Position numbers and translations under genes: made by a program. From the NCBI GenBank assembly GCA_030248065.1, contig JASAMV010001506.1:62001-126000 (forward strand): a stretch of 64,000 bases of DNA, read 5' to 3'. Below, piece by piece: positions 38,486-51,015 of the stretch. The first letter of the stretch is position 1; each line of letters begins with the position of its first letter. Under the pieces are notes generated by a model. It was not told the DNA's origin and ran no database searches. It saw only the letters and a program-made list of their open reading frames with translations. Source of the stretch: Rhynchonema sp. JSB1_4. Lineage: Eukaryota > Nematoda > Chromadorea > Monhysterida > Xyalidae.

Positions 38486-39658
38486 TCTGATGTTTTCATC
38501 ACTTTCAAACCCGCAGACAGGCTCTCCAAACCAACCAAAATATCAACCAAAACAAGTCACACACGGTCAGAATAATGCTCACAAAAAACATTTTTGTCCA
38601 ACTAACCACCAAAAACTAAGTGAAATATCACCGGCCGTTTTCTCGCGATAGAAGCGATATTAATTTTTTGTACATCTTTCGCCCTAGTCCCCACCAATAG
38701 ACAAATCGAACGATATACGACTTGCCCGGCCTGATTCAGGATCCTTAGCACAGTTGTCATCTGTCCCACTTTATGTGGCCGCCGGACACACAAATTTTCT
38801 GGTGGCTGAAAAACACCTTTCTGCGGGGTGGATCGAGCTGAAATTTTCAGCGTTTTGTAACGGCTGGACGGCCACTCCAAAACAATTAAAACATCATTAA
38901 AAACCATTCACACGTCACCACGCCAGAACCCCCGTTTTTAACACACAAGGTATAGGCAAAAATCACTAAATCCAGCCAGGTGATGTTTCACTTGAGAATT
39001 TCAAAAAAAAATTTCCGCGGTCTCTCATCCTATCGAACTGTCCTTCCGATAGACATATGACAAACCCCGCAACGCAAAACCGCGATCGTTCGGTTCTCAA
39101 CCAAGGTATACGGAGGTTAACGGCCGTTAACCCCGTGATTGCAAATAAAAGGCCCTGAACTTCAGTCAACCACAAATCTGTGTCTAATCGAAGGTCACAG
39201 TCATGACGACGAAGACTAGATCGGGATTGGCTCGATCACCAAGCTCGACACTTGGACCAAAATAAATGGAACTCACGAGCTTTTTGAACAATTGCAACGT
39301 TTCAGCGTGTGCCCTTCTACTCCTGGCAACCTCGTCAGTGTTTCTGCTAGTCCGTCACCGAAGAAAGTGTGTTTCGGTACGTTTGTGTGACGAGCGACAT
39401 CGACCGGTGCTGAAGATACCGCTGGATTGTTGGCCGGTCAAGCAGCTGATATGCAGATATAGACAGGGATTTGGGCAGAGATTCGATTGTGAGTTGATGT
39501 TTCAATCATTGGCGGTCATCTAGATATGAAACGGCGGCACCCATACCACGCTTGCTCGTGTGTACCCCGTCCGATCTGGCAGGCTAAGCAGTGTTTGGCC
39601 TGGTTAGTTCTGGGATCAACCCCCAGCGGACGGAGCAACATCAAAGTGGTGTCGTGGG

Positions 39659-40953
39659 CAGAGTTGGGCAAAAAAACGACGGCGTTTTTTCGTAAAAAAC
39701 GACGTTTTTTTTTAAAAAAAAACGCCTGGGTCGTTTTTCGTTTTTTTAAGTCCTGAATTTCCCTGATTTTCCCTGATTTTTCAGGAAAAGTACCCTGATT
39801 ATCAAGGAAAACCAATTTTTTGTCCCATTTTTTTAAAAAAATTTTCGACCAATTTTTACTTCGTCGAGATACTGTACGTCGATATACGGAGTTTGACTTT
39901 CAGTGATGACCCCGGCCAAAGTTGGTCCCACGATGCGGGTCTGATATGGGATCTTAGCAACTCGCTAGAAAAGGGTTGAAACCTGTTTATTTAGCCTCAG
40001 AACCAGGGTTGGATTAAAAAAAAAAAGTAAAAATTTTTTTGTAAAAAAAAAATTTTTTTTTTTAAAAAAAAAGTAGGCCACTTTTTTTATTTTAAAATTT
40101 TAAAAAGTAAGTCCACTTTTTTTTATTATTTTTCCCCTTTTTTTCGTTATTTTCTCACTTTTTTAAGGTAAAAATGTATGTTTTCATGCGTTTTATTGCT
40201 CATCATTCTCAAAAAATCGCCTGCGGCGCTTATATTTCAGTTTAAAATGGCGTTGTAATGAACTCATACAGTTCCTAGACATCCCAACAATCGCTGCACG
40301 TATAATATAGGACACCCCATACCGTATACTGTGCAGTTATTGAGCTATCGACGTAAGCTATCGACAGACTCCACGTTGCTCGCCTATTTGCAGTTGTGTG
40401 GATTTGTCATTTGTTGCTTTTGTCACACAACATGAGTGTGGTGTAGCTCTTTATCTCTCTTCAAATTTATCCCCAAATTCACAAACAGAAGGTTGGTCTC
40501 CCTTTTGTCATATATGTATGCCCACAGAGTTACCTTCGGGCGGGTTCTCAAAGTTGTGACCAAATGGGCTAGATCGCAGGTGATCGACATAAACATGCAA
40601 GTCAGTGGAGAAGTTCTCTTTAGTGTCCCTCAAAACATACCTAAGTAACATGATTTCAGAAATTTCATTTTTCTAGAAACCAATTTTTTGGGGGTCCGGA
40701 ATAAAAAAAAGTGATTTTTAAAAAAAAATTTTAAAAAGTTTTTTTTTTAAAAAAAAAAAAGTTCGATAATAAAAAAATTTTTTAATCCAACCCTGCTCAG
40801 AACACATAGAATGACTTCATTTAACCACGTTTTCTTCCCAACATGAGCGTTTTCCATTTTTTGGGGGCATATTTTGGTCATCTGGGCGTTTAAAAAAAAC
40901 GTTTTTTTAAAAAAAACGATTTTTTGAAAAAAAAAGTTCTTTGCCCAACCATG
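39659..40953. mobile_element. hAT-like MITE, C2 intron 16, interrupted
   Basis: Same insertion as 26942-27453, copied by the tandem duplication, with the 8-bp GTCGTGGG flanks. Its length is raised by the nested element at 40004-40795. Confidence 0.85.
40004..40795. mobile_element. Second hAT-like element nested in the first
   Basis: It begins CAGGGTTGGATTAAAA and ends TTAATCCAACCCTG, inverted ends related to but distinct from the host family. An exact 8-bp duplication CTCAGAAC flanks it (39996-40003, 40796-40803). Unit 1 retains the empty site GCCTCAGAACACATAG at about 27278-27293, so the insertion postdates the tandem duplication. The interior is A/T-tract rich with no transposase. Confidence 0.9.
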
Positions 40954-43492
40954 GTCGTGGGTCAACCCAGCCTTCCATCCCTGAGAAGGGTCGGTAAATG
41001 GGAAGCGGCAGGCAATTGCTGCGGGTAACAGGTGCCCATTAGAGTCACCGGCAACGGGTTGTTGGTAGGTCCCTCGCGGAGCCTAAATTCTGCGGAACGC
41101 CTTTGCCTTTACCTTTATGAAACACTGATGACTTGGTGCACTTCCCGGCTGTAAAAACGGATTGAACTGTGCAACCGTAACAGGCTGCACAACTTCTACA
41201 CTTGCTTGTTTATTTGTAAGTATTGTTGTTGTTGATTTGCACGTTTGAGCACCAGCTGATGCCAAATGCGCTTTGATGGAAGGCGACAACAGTGGCCTTG
41301 ACTTAATTCAGACAAAGCCGGTATCGCAAACTTGATAATGGAATCCTTACGGTCCAAGTCTGTCTTGGTCAAATGACCTGATTGAAGCCAAGTTTTTGTA
41401 ATCGGAGGGCGAGGCGGCACTCTGCACGGCTGTCCCACCCAACGATACGGCCTCTCACGACACAGGGAGGCCCGACCGGCGAGACTGACGACGGGGCGCG
41501 GCCACCTAAGCTTGAAACACGGTCGAACACACAAAATCAACAAACAAACAACCTTCTCAAAAGGCCCCGCCGAGTGACGCTCGGTCCACTCCGGGGCTGC
41601 GAATCACGCTTCTTTCGACCACAGATCGATCCCACTCGTTGGCTCTCGATATCACGTTTATCAATACGGGTTAGCGCAGTCTCACAAAAGGGGAAACACA
41701 CACGAAAAACAAAAGAGACAACCTAAAAGTCACCGAGCGAATCTCTTTCTTTTCTTTCTGCCTCAGCCAGGGGAGGACTTTGTTCAAGCCGGCCACATTT
41801 TGTCTTGCGTGTTTGCTGATGTCACCAAAATTCAGGCCGGCGTCAGCTTCGACTCCAGTTGGATCTGATCATATAAATCACACCGTTTTGATAGCGGTTA
41901 ACGCCTTTTCCAGACACCCATCCCGGCGATCCCAGAGTCACAGCAATTAGAAGGACAGAAATGGAAGCGATAAATGAAGAGCCGGTGGTGCAAGCCGTAA
42001 CTGAGGAGTCACAGACATCCGTTGCTGACCCTGGTCACCTACTGGCCGAGCCTTTGACCTCGATGGTCACGTGGGACTCGGAGCTAAATTGTGAGTTCAC
42101 GTAAATAAATGGCGAATACGCCAAACAGGCTGAAGTTGCAGTAGGTAATTCTTTTGCTCAATTTTTGCACTTTCTGACGGATTCGCACTGACGATGACCT
42201 GGTGCACCGTCCATCCGTGAGGAGTTGGACCACATATTGGTGAACTTGAGAAGTTTTCCAGCCCAATCATCACTCAACGCTCCGCGTGTCTGGCATCGTC
42301 TGTCGCGTCCCACCGCTCTGCCACCGGCACCACCTGACCCTGAATCAGCAAGCACAAATAATGATGAAGAGCCGATTGGTGATACGAACAGCTCGATCAG
42401 TTTGTCGAGTTTTGGCGGCAAGGAGTGAAACATCAGCGAGCTAAACGTGTACCGCGTCACTTTAAAAAAACTGCAGTAATTTGAAAGAAATGCTGTTTCT
42501 TTTTAATGCGCGTTGTCGCATATTTGTTCGGCTTTTTTATGTTTGAAAACTGAAACCATGCTGATAAACAACATTTGCCACGGTCGTCCTATAATATCAA
42601 TGAATCTGGCGGAAAACATTATAATTTTGCACGGACAGGCGGACCAGAACGACGTACCCGATCCCCAAGTTTGGCTTTATTGATGCCGGCCAGAATTCTT
42701 AAGAAACACGGTGCTGTGTATAATATTTCCAAGCCAGTTTGAATGATATTAACCGATTGACTTATGTATTTTGTGAGAGAACAACTTTTGGCGTAAGTCA
42801 TCGTGGGTAAATTTGTGACAGGAGTCAACAACACGTCATGATCACATCGCAGAGCGCCCTTTTTTCGCAATTTTTGTGGAATAAGAATGAAAAGTCGAAA
42901 TCATGGTTCGCAGAAGGAGGCATTGAACGTGGAGCGTAACCAGAATTCCGATCCCGAAAGTAAAACTCCATTATGGTCGTGTGACAAATTGAGCGCAAAA
43001 AATCTGGCGCACGATGGTAACGAGACTCTACTGTATTTCTTCGAGATTAGGCGCTTTTTTTGCGATATGCGCGAAAATATGACTGGCTATGATACATGCG
43101 TTGCGTGTACGGTGTCACAGAGAGTAGATTTTATGTATCGCGCGCAATGCTCGCAAAAAGTTTGACCTAACACACATGACTAAAGTTCACGGTTTGCTGT
43201 CACTACGTTTCGCGAAAAAAGCTGTATGACGCTGGCGAAAGTTACTAATCATATCAGCATTACCGGGAGAAATAAATGAGACGTAAATCGAGAAAACGTG
43301 GTAAAGGTAAGAGTGGATTAAATTATCATCAGTGGATTTGCGTTTTATCGTTGGTAACCCGTATGTAATCTTTGATCCGATAAATTCGCTCACTTTATTA
43401 CCGTTAGATCAGTTTGGCTTTGATTACAGTTTCTGAGTAATCTCTAGAAGTTATTCACAGATTTGTATTTTGGGTGTCATATTTCTGAGAAA

Positions 43493-46400
43493 ATGTATTG
43501 CACTAGTCAATTTTGGACCCAACTGTGCCTGAGCGCCAGCTTGTTTCTGCTAGCTAGAGCTTGTCAAAGAACGGTCATCAGACAAGCGGTGGGCGGCGCA
43601 AACCATGCAAGTTGGTTTTCATACGTTTCTCATAACCTCTCTTCACACAGTTCGTGTTGAATTATACCTCATTCTACATGACCTATTAGTACTCGAACTG
43701 CTTTTACCTGCCTAATGCCCTCCTTATGCTGACGGGTCCTCCATTTTGCTGTGCAGTGTGCACAATTGTAGTCCGATCTGAGTTGCCGACTAGGTTGAGA
43801 CATGGATATCTATACTACTAAAACAGGAAGGCGTATGTATGTGTGTATGCATGTATGTGTGTTTGTGGCCCCCCTCCCTCGGAAGGGCGGACGGGTCAAT
43901 TTTCACGGGTAGCTTTGGGTATGCTAACGGGTCTTCGGGGGGGGGCACGGCACGGGCGCGGCGCTGTAGCCGGGCCGTAGGCACGGGTCCCGTCTAGTAT
44001 AAGCCTATAATGTATAACTTTAGTTGGAGAGCCCGTTAGTTTAGGGTCCTCAACTTGGTATGCAAAAACTGAAGAAAAAACAACTTTATTCAATATTTTC
44101 TATTATCAGCCTGCGGTGCGGTAAGTACAACAGCAGTGGACGCACATGCCATCAATCCATTCGTGTTTTATGAAGAGACGAATTTGGATGGATCCCATTA
44201 TTCTGGCACGCATGCATACGTCACTTGTCCGGGAATGAGAGTGACCAGATTGTTATATGAGCAAAATAGTTGGTTTACAGTTTGAGTTGGTCAAATTTTG
44301 AAAAACCAGATGAAAGTTGACAAGAAAACTTCACTTTCAGCCTTCAAGATGTACTCGGGCATGCAGGTTCTGTCGTGCGTTGACGGAACGTGGAAAATCG
44401 GCAATGACAACTTTGACCCACTGTCGTGCGCTTATGGTAGGATTTGGGTCTCGCATTGGTTGCTGTCATGCCAGATCTTTGAAGCTGCAAATCAGTCCAT
44501 TTTTTAGTTTTGTAATCATTCTCAACTTTCTATAATTCAGCGTGCAAAGATCTGCTGGAAGACGAGACAACGGACATCGCATACACACAGGGCCACATCA
44601 TCGATGGATGTCGACTGTCACTGCCTGGAACTAGGGTTAGTTCGGGGATCGGTGTCGGATTTCGCCACCTCATTGAGGCGCTGTCAAGTGTCGGCCGACA
44701 CATCGTCTAAATGTCGGATGTCGGATGTTGGCAGGTCTCAACAATGGTCGGTTGTCAGCGTCGGGAATCATTCCGGTCGCTCACGACTCTCCCCCACCCG
44801 TTTTGACCAAATTTACAAATTGTTGGAACTGATCATCCTGCAAACAACATTCGCGCTTCAGGCATCTGTGCAATGTCGCGATCCAGTTGGTACGAACGGT
44901 CTGGTGGATTTGTTCCAAGGCGTTGACACCAACGCGCAACTGGTGTCAGGGCCTGTCACCCTGACCTGTTCATCACAAGGACAATGGTTGACGACCGGCA
45001 ACACTGCTGTCACGCAGTACACATGCTACACACGTTAGTTATTATGGCATAATTGGTTGATTGCCACGCATCCGTTTTCCAAAACGGTAATTTAAAAGGG
45101 GACATTATTTGGCATTATTCTATGAGTCGTGCACCATGTATTCGGTTGCCCGCCCGTTTCGACCTGGTCTCGCAGAGGTGGGCGGTGCACCAGGGAGCAC
45201 TTTCTAATTGTACGATAAAAACTTACAATTTGTAGCCATGCGAATCCACTTTCCACAAAAATTTTGCATGCAGTTATAATTTTTGTCACTGATGCACTAG
45301 AGCTGAAAATGTTTCAACGGCACGATTTTCTTAGGCAACCATGAAAGCGCGTGTTTGTAAAAATTATTTTCCAATAAATTGCTTCTAGACGTGATAAACA
45401 CAAGAAGAAAAATGCCTGCTGTCGCGCGGCAAGAATCAGGATATGGTTCTCGGTATCATACTGGTCTCATATAAAACACCTATACAAGATTGTTTACTCC
45501 CCAAAGTAAAAAGATATCCGTGGTTACGCACAGGAGCAAAAGGTGACTAAAAACATCACCGAAACAGAAGAAAAGCTTATTTGCCAAAAAATGAACAGGA
45601 TTTAGAAAGAGGCATTGCATTCCTTTCGAAAAGTGAATTAAAAAGCGATACGCCATCAGGGAACCATATTGCGGCCAATAGCGCAATGAGGCGACGACGG
45701 CAACCTGTCACAGGTTCGATTCGTACTAGTAACGGCATAAAGAGTGGGTAAAACGATTATGCGTTGGCCGCAATATGGTTCCTTGATGGCGTATCGCTTT
45801 TTAATTCACTTTTCGAAAGGAATGCAATGCCTCTTTCTAAATCCTGTTCATTTTTTTGCAAATAAGCTTTTCTTCTGTTTCGGGGATGTTTTTAGTCACC
45901 TTTTGCTCCTGTGCGTAACCACTGATATCTTTTTACTTTGGGGAGTAAACAATCTTGTATAGGTGTTTTATATGAGACCAGTATGATACCGAGAACCATA
46001 TCCTGATTCTTGCCGCGCGACAGCAGGCATTTTTCTTCTTGTATTTTTATTTTGTATCGAGTAAGCGCATTTTCTTATTCGGTGGACGGAAAATACACAT
46101 GATCACACTGATAATTCGTTCACTATACAGAGGAGTTCACCATGTAGAGGTTCACCTTGTGGTGGTTTTGTTGTATTCATGTTACTGTTTCACACCTCAA
46201 TCAAGTCAGAGCTAATAAAGCGATGTCACCATCGGTTCCCCCAGAAACATAAGCAGCTGACACATTATTGGAGATCAGATCACTATTACGCTATTTATTC
46301 GCATTGATCAATACTGAGTTCCGGTTCTAGTTCCGGTTCTGGCTCCGAAAAGCGCCAGATTTAAAAACCAAGGCCACCGTTGGGTTTCTCGACCCCGAAA

Positions 46401-48658
46401 ACCTATATACCGCACGCACTGTCGTTATGATCAGGCCAGTATTGTGCGACTTATTTGCATGGATAAATACTGCGTTCCGGTTCCGGTTTCGGTTTCGGTT
46501 CTGGCTCCGGAGAGCTCCGGATTCAAAAACTAATGTCGCCATTGTATTTATCGACCCCGAAAGCCTATATATCGCCCCCACTTTCTTCATGATCAGGGCA
46601 GCATTGTGTTGTTTATTCACGTAAATCAGTTTTGAGTTCCGGTTCTAGTTCCGGTTCTGCTTCAAAAAGTTCCGGATTTAAAAACCAATGTCACCATTAG
46701 ATTTCTCGACCCCGAAAACCAATATACCGCACGCACTGTCTTTATGATCAGACCAGTATTGTGCGACTTATTTGCTTGATAAATACTGAGTTCCGCTTCC
46801 AGTTCCGGTTCTGGCTCCGAAGGGCTCCAGATTCAAAAACCAATGTCACCATTAGATTTCTCGACCCTGAAAACCTGTGTTCCGCACCCACTGGCTTCAT
46901 GATCAGAGCAGTATTGTGCGGCTTAATTGCATTGCTAAATATTGAGTTCCGGTTCCAGTTCCGGTTCTGGCTCCGAAGAGCTCCGGATTCAAAGGCCAAT
47001 GTCACCATTAGATTTTTCTTCCCCGAAAACCTATATACCGCACGCACTGTCTTTATGATTAGCCCAGTATTGTGCGACTTATTTGCATGGCTAAATATTG
47101 AGTTCCTGTTCCAGTTCCAGTTCTGGTTCCGAAGAGCTCCGGATTGAAAAGTCAATGTCACCATCAGACTTCTCGACCCCGAAAACCTATATACCGCACG
47201 CACTGTCTTTATGATCAGACCAGTATTGTGCGACTTATTTGCTTGGTAAATACTGAGTTCCGGTTCCAGTTCCGGTTCTGGCTCCAAAGAGCTCCGGATT
47301 CAAAAACCGATGTCACCATTAGATTTCTCTACCCCGAAAACCTATATACCGCATGCACTGTCTTTATGACCAGACCAGTATTGTGCGACTTATTTGCATG
47401 GCTAAATACTGAGTTCCGGGTTCCAGTTCCGGTTCTGGCTCCGAAAAGTACTGGATCCAAAAACCAATGACACCACCGAGTTTCTCGACCTTCAAAACCC
47501 CCGATACCGCGGCGGATTTCTCGTCCGATGTATCCCTGAGTTTTGGACGAACATTTTGCCGGAAAAAAAGAAAGAAAGAAGAAGCAGAACGTTTTGCACT
47601 TTTTGAGAGGCGTTGGGTACCGTAACTCCACGACGCCAGTACCGATCAACGTCAAATTTTGAGCGCAGATGTAGGGTGGCCTAAGGCACCTTGTGCTTAA
47701 ATATTGAAACCGTCGGTGCTTTGTTGTGGAATTACTGGCCAGTGAAAATTTTTGCTGCCGGCACTGACTCCGGACAACCATATGGGACATGCGCTACCGC
47801 GCATGCCCCGATTATTTAAAATCGGGCCCGGATCAAATAATTGATAAACAATCAATTGTATCGAGTTGTGCCCGGTCCCACCGGTGTGCATCCAGCGGCA
47901 ATTTTTCTCTTTCTCTCAATACGAGTTAATACATACAAAATTTTCTTTTGTAGCTGCTGGATACAATCGTATTACTCACAATTGTATTGTAACTCCGTGA
48001 AACGACTTTTTTGCCTGGTTGCAAATTGTACGTTTTTTTCTGTGAGATCTTACAATTGGTTTGAAATAGAAAGTGCTCCCAGGTCAAGGTCAGTATGCGC
48101 CAGGTATTGATAGCCACGTGACCCAGGAAAGCAGCACGGGATGGTCTTACATACATATGCTCGCCTAAAACGTCACTGTATGTCAGTCTCACCCTCACTC
48201 ACCATTAATCGGTGTCCTGTTCTTGGTTTCAGGCTGCGTCGAGCCAGCCGTGGTGTCCGGTGGTGCCCTTACGTCCCGAGTGAATCCATTGTTTACGGGT
48301 TTCCTGGACCCGGGAGTAGTGTCTGTGCCACACAACACGCTCGACACTTGGGAACCGTCCCAAAATGGCAACGCCGGAACCGCAGTGATTCCGTGTCCGG
48401 ACGACGCGGTGGGCGGCACTGCCAAGGACTTTTCCATATTCTACGCGGATGGCACTTCAAACGTACGTGTATAGTGTACGTTATATCGGTCTCATATATA
48501 GGCAAGACCAGTGGTGCAAAAGAGATGGTGTATTTTCGGTTTTCTAGGTGGAATTGGACTCTCAAACGTTGAATGTGCAATGCAAAGATGGCCTGTGGCT
48601 GTTTTTGGATGGTCCGTCACCGGGAAAGTATTTGAGTAAATTCAGATGCGAAAACTAG
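43493..48658 (+). CDS. Gene D2: secreted protein with three C6-like modules
   Basis: Exons 43493-43610, 44110-44268, 44341-44436, 44541-44635, 44862-45033, 48233-48462, 48548-48658; all lengths equal those of D1 and the frame is open (326 residues). Differences from D1 are few, for example FTGFLDPGV for FMGFLDLGV and DTNAQ for DANAQ. Domain content as in D1. Intron 5 is 3.2 kb because it holds a 641-bp palindrome and a 156-bp minisatellite. It is most likely a functional paralogue. Confidence 0.82.
45401..46041. repeat. Long near-perfect palindrome (foldback) in D2 intron 5
   Basis: Left arm from CAAGAAGAAAAATGCCTGCT at 45401 to about 45686, right arm from about 45757 to the complement ending at 46041, so arms of roughly 285 bp around a spacer of about 70 bp. 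The arms carry the same roughly 70-codon frame on opposite strands, simply a mirror effect. Unit 1 lacks it. Target duplication is not clear. Confidence 0.88.
46316..47490. repeat. ~156-bp minisatellite, about 7.5 units
   Basis: Unit starts (GAGTTCCGGTTC or close variants) fall at about 46316, 46472, 46634, 46788, 46944, 47100, 47255 and 47411, spacing 154-162 and mostly 155-156. Each unit contains GTTCCGGTTCTGGCTCCG, TCTCGACCCCGAAAACCTAT and ATTGTGCGACTTATTTGC. 156 bp is 52 codons, so frames remain open across units on both strands. Confidence 0.88.
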
Positions 48659-48952
48659 TCGGGTTAGTTTTACCTATGCATATGAAACTGCAAGGCAATG
48701 TGTTTTCAAGACAGACTGATGGTCATTTCTGAAGCTCAGCTTTTCTTGCAGGAGTGTTCCCGAAATTTTGAACTGCACGTGTGACAGCAAAATTGTTCGA
48801 TTTGGGTATTCTCACATTCTCTCTTCTTTTCATTGTTATGGTGCATACTCTTTTTTACTTTTTATTTTATTTATTTATTTATTTTATTTACTTCAGCAAA
48901 ATTCTAAGATCACGGTTGTGGATAATCATGCCAAATGTACATACTGTGCGTA

Positions 48953-49864
48953 CAGTCCGTGACGAATTATGTGGCCACTTTGCAACGCCGCTAGCGCGCG
49001 CCAGGCGTTATGCACATAAGCATAGGGTGATCTGCAAGAGTACGGTAGCTTGGCAACAGGAAACGTTAGCGCACGCCGCGCGCGCCGTGTTCCAATAATC
49101 ACACAGGATGCATATGGAATGAGTTACAGCGACCACTTATTCATGCAATAAGTTCGCAATTTATCAAAACGCGCGAGATCAGTTTTGAATTTTGCGTGAA
49201 CAAGTTATTTGCCATTTATTTTTGTTTAGCATGTCACAAAGTTTTTGCAGGTTGATGCATGTCGCACAACTTTTCTTATATCTTCGATGTGCCTTTTTTC
49301 GTGTTGGATTTGAAACAGCAAAGCTGAAAAGAAACACGTCCATATCAGAAGAAAAGAAATGAACAGACACTGCACTCACAGACTGACAGAAAGACTGACA
49401 GACAATGCGGATAATGATGAAAAACAAGCACGCAACACAAAATAAAACATCGCAGCATCTGGTGTACGTATTTGGTTTGCTGCTTGCATTTTGTGGTGGC
49501 CTGCTCAGCTGTTTCGGCAGCAAACATAAGGGTGCTCTGCATGTGTGATTGGTCATTGGGTGATCGCAGATCCACCCACATTGCTCTCCGTTTTTATTTC
49601 CATAACTTGCTGCCCGACCCCATGTGATGTACATTTTAACAGCTCCAATCGCTGCAAATAGCACGCACGTTTTGAATTGCCGCCTTTGGATGTATGACAA
49701 AACTGAAACGAAACGCGCGCGGCGCGCGCGCCATTTGCTCTGTGCAGAAACCACAAATCAAGCCGACCGCCCTATGCTTATGTGCATAACGCCTGACGCG
49801 CGCGCGGCGCGCGCGCTAGCGCGCGTCGGCGTTGCAAAGTGGCCACATAATTCGTCACGGACTG
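48953..49864. mobile_element. TA-flanked inverted-repeat element (Tc1/mariner-like MITE)
   Basis: It begins CAGTCCGTGACGAATTATGT and continues GGCCACTTTGCAACGCC; the exact complement ends at 49864. Outside both ends is TA (48951-48952, 49865-49866). Unit 1 shows the empty site with a single TA near 34045. Subterminal regions are GCGCGC rich and form a second inverted pair around ATGCACATAAGCATAG. No transposase found. Confidence 0.88.
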
Positions 49865-51015
49865 TATGTATCATAACCACACGTCATCAGTGCAGCTTTG
49901 TATAAGTAGACTGCTTTCAAATACAGTTTAGTTCCTGATCGCTAGTATGGTCGCAATTTGCCATAACAATAAAAGTCAGTGGTAAAATGCAACGAAGCGA
50001 CGTTGTTGTTGAACGACACCGATTCAAAAGTTGAATGAAACGACGAACATTCAGCCTGTGCTTGTTGAGTGCCATGAGCTGGCGGATTGCCTATAAAAAG
50101 AAACAGACAAATGCGCTTTCTGAATTGCCTCCGCCTGTTGATGCTCATAACTTGGTCAATGGCCGCCGAAAGGACCAAACGCCAAGAGTCGGAGCTGTCG
50201 TGAGTAGTCATAATCTGCAAGTTTGAAATTCTGCATCAAGAACTTTGAAGTTATTAATGGAAAGGATTCACTTTTTGCGGCAATCAACGATCAACTGAAA
50301 AGTGACATCCTTCCGGTGGTGATAGAGATTGGTAACTTCTTCCTTCTTCCAACCGCAAATTCTGGATACCGATCACGTCAAATAGTTACACTGGGACGAT
50401 GCTCTTGGGAGAAACGTTTCACACGCGTTGCCTGATCCGTGAAGCGCATTATGCGTGTATTACCTACAGCTGTCAGGTGACTGCAAGCTACTCAACACAG
50501 GAGTCTAACGTTGCTGGAATAAAACTCAGATGGCTGCGCGAACTTGCGTACGGATGAGGCAACGCGTTTGAAAAGTCTCTCCAGAGTATTCTCCAGCGTA
50601 CAACAATGTACAATCTCTTTACACCATTATTACCACCCTCATTAAGTGAAACGTACAGTAAATGAAAATAACTAATCAAACGCCTTCACAATTGGCAGTG
50701 TACCTTTACGCGATCCCGACCAGCCCCTGTTCATATGGCCAGCCCCTTAGTCGATGCGACTATTACTTGGAGAGTCCGGGTCCCGCCAATCATTGGTGTC
50801 AAACTGGCAGCTACAGTGCTGAGATGAACTGTTGTCCGATTTTGAGTTGGTTGTTCTTGGTAGTTTTCCTCGTTTTAATTTTTTAGCAGCTCACTGGCTG
50901 CTACTGAGTATGTATTGTACATATATATGTAGGTCGTCAATGCAGCCGGAAAATCCGCGAAAAACTTTCCGTCAATTAATGGCTGTGTGAGGAACTCATA
51001 TTCGTGGTCAGTAAC

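Larger units (their letters stand above)
26450..39162. repeat. Tandem duplication, unit 1
   Basis: This block starts inside gene C1 just before its membrane exon, covers D1, and ends in C2 after the satellite block. It is repeated nearly base for base as 39163-54845, apart from insertions. Shared small details include the SINE and hAT insertions in the C tail intron, the hAT insertion upstream of C exon 3, the satellites and the exon 1 frameshift. Within each unit all seven D exons have identical lengths. The boundary falls at TCAACCACAAATCTGTGTCT, which occurs near 26449, 39167 and 54852. Confidence 0.85.
39533..41115 (+). mobile_element. 5S rRNA-derived SINE, copy 2
   Basis: Duplicate of the SINE at 26816 with the same TATGAAAC flanks (39525-39532 and 41116-41123). 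It carries the hAT-like element 39659-40953, itself interrupted by a second hAT-like element, so three insertion layers are stacked. Confidence 0.8.
34290..42428 (+). pseudogene. Gene C2: degenerate copy of gene C
   Basis: Exon remnants: 34290-34378, 34878-35024, 35927-36090, 36313-36406, then 39306-39376, 39446-39488, 41914-42090, 42262-42428. Exon 1 is one base longer than in C1 before the donor, which shifts the frame into exon 2. Exon 2 has lost a cysteine (SPGPANHW instead of SPCPANHW). Exon 3 lacks 31 bp covering the last two Kunitz cysteines. Exon 4 breaks after NPVTQ where satellite sequence begins, and exons 5-14 are absent. The transmembrane exon and tail exons are intact and nearly identical to C1. 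A short product through exon skipping cannot be excluded, but the locus looks like a pseudogene. Confidence 0.8.

Noticed and set aside
45480..45962. Two near-identical 68-72-codon proteins on opposite strands
   Set aside because: Mirror images produced by the palindrome; no start context, splice sites or homology.
46327..47470. Long open frames on both strands (up to 179 codons)
   Set aside because: They follow the 156-bp minisatellite, are open in both directions, and show no domain beyond the repeat.
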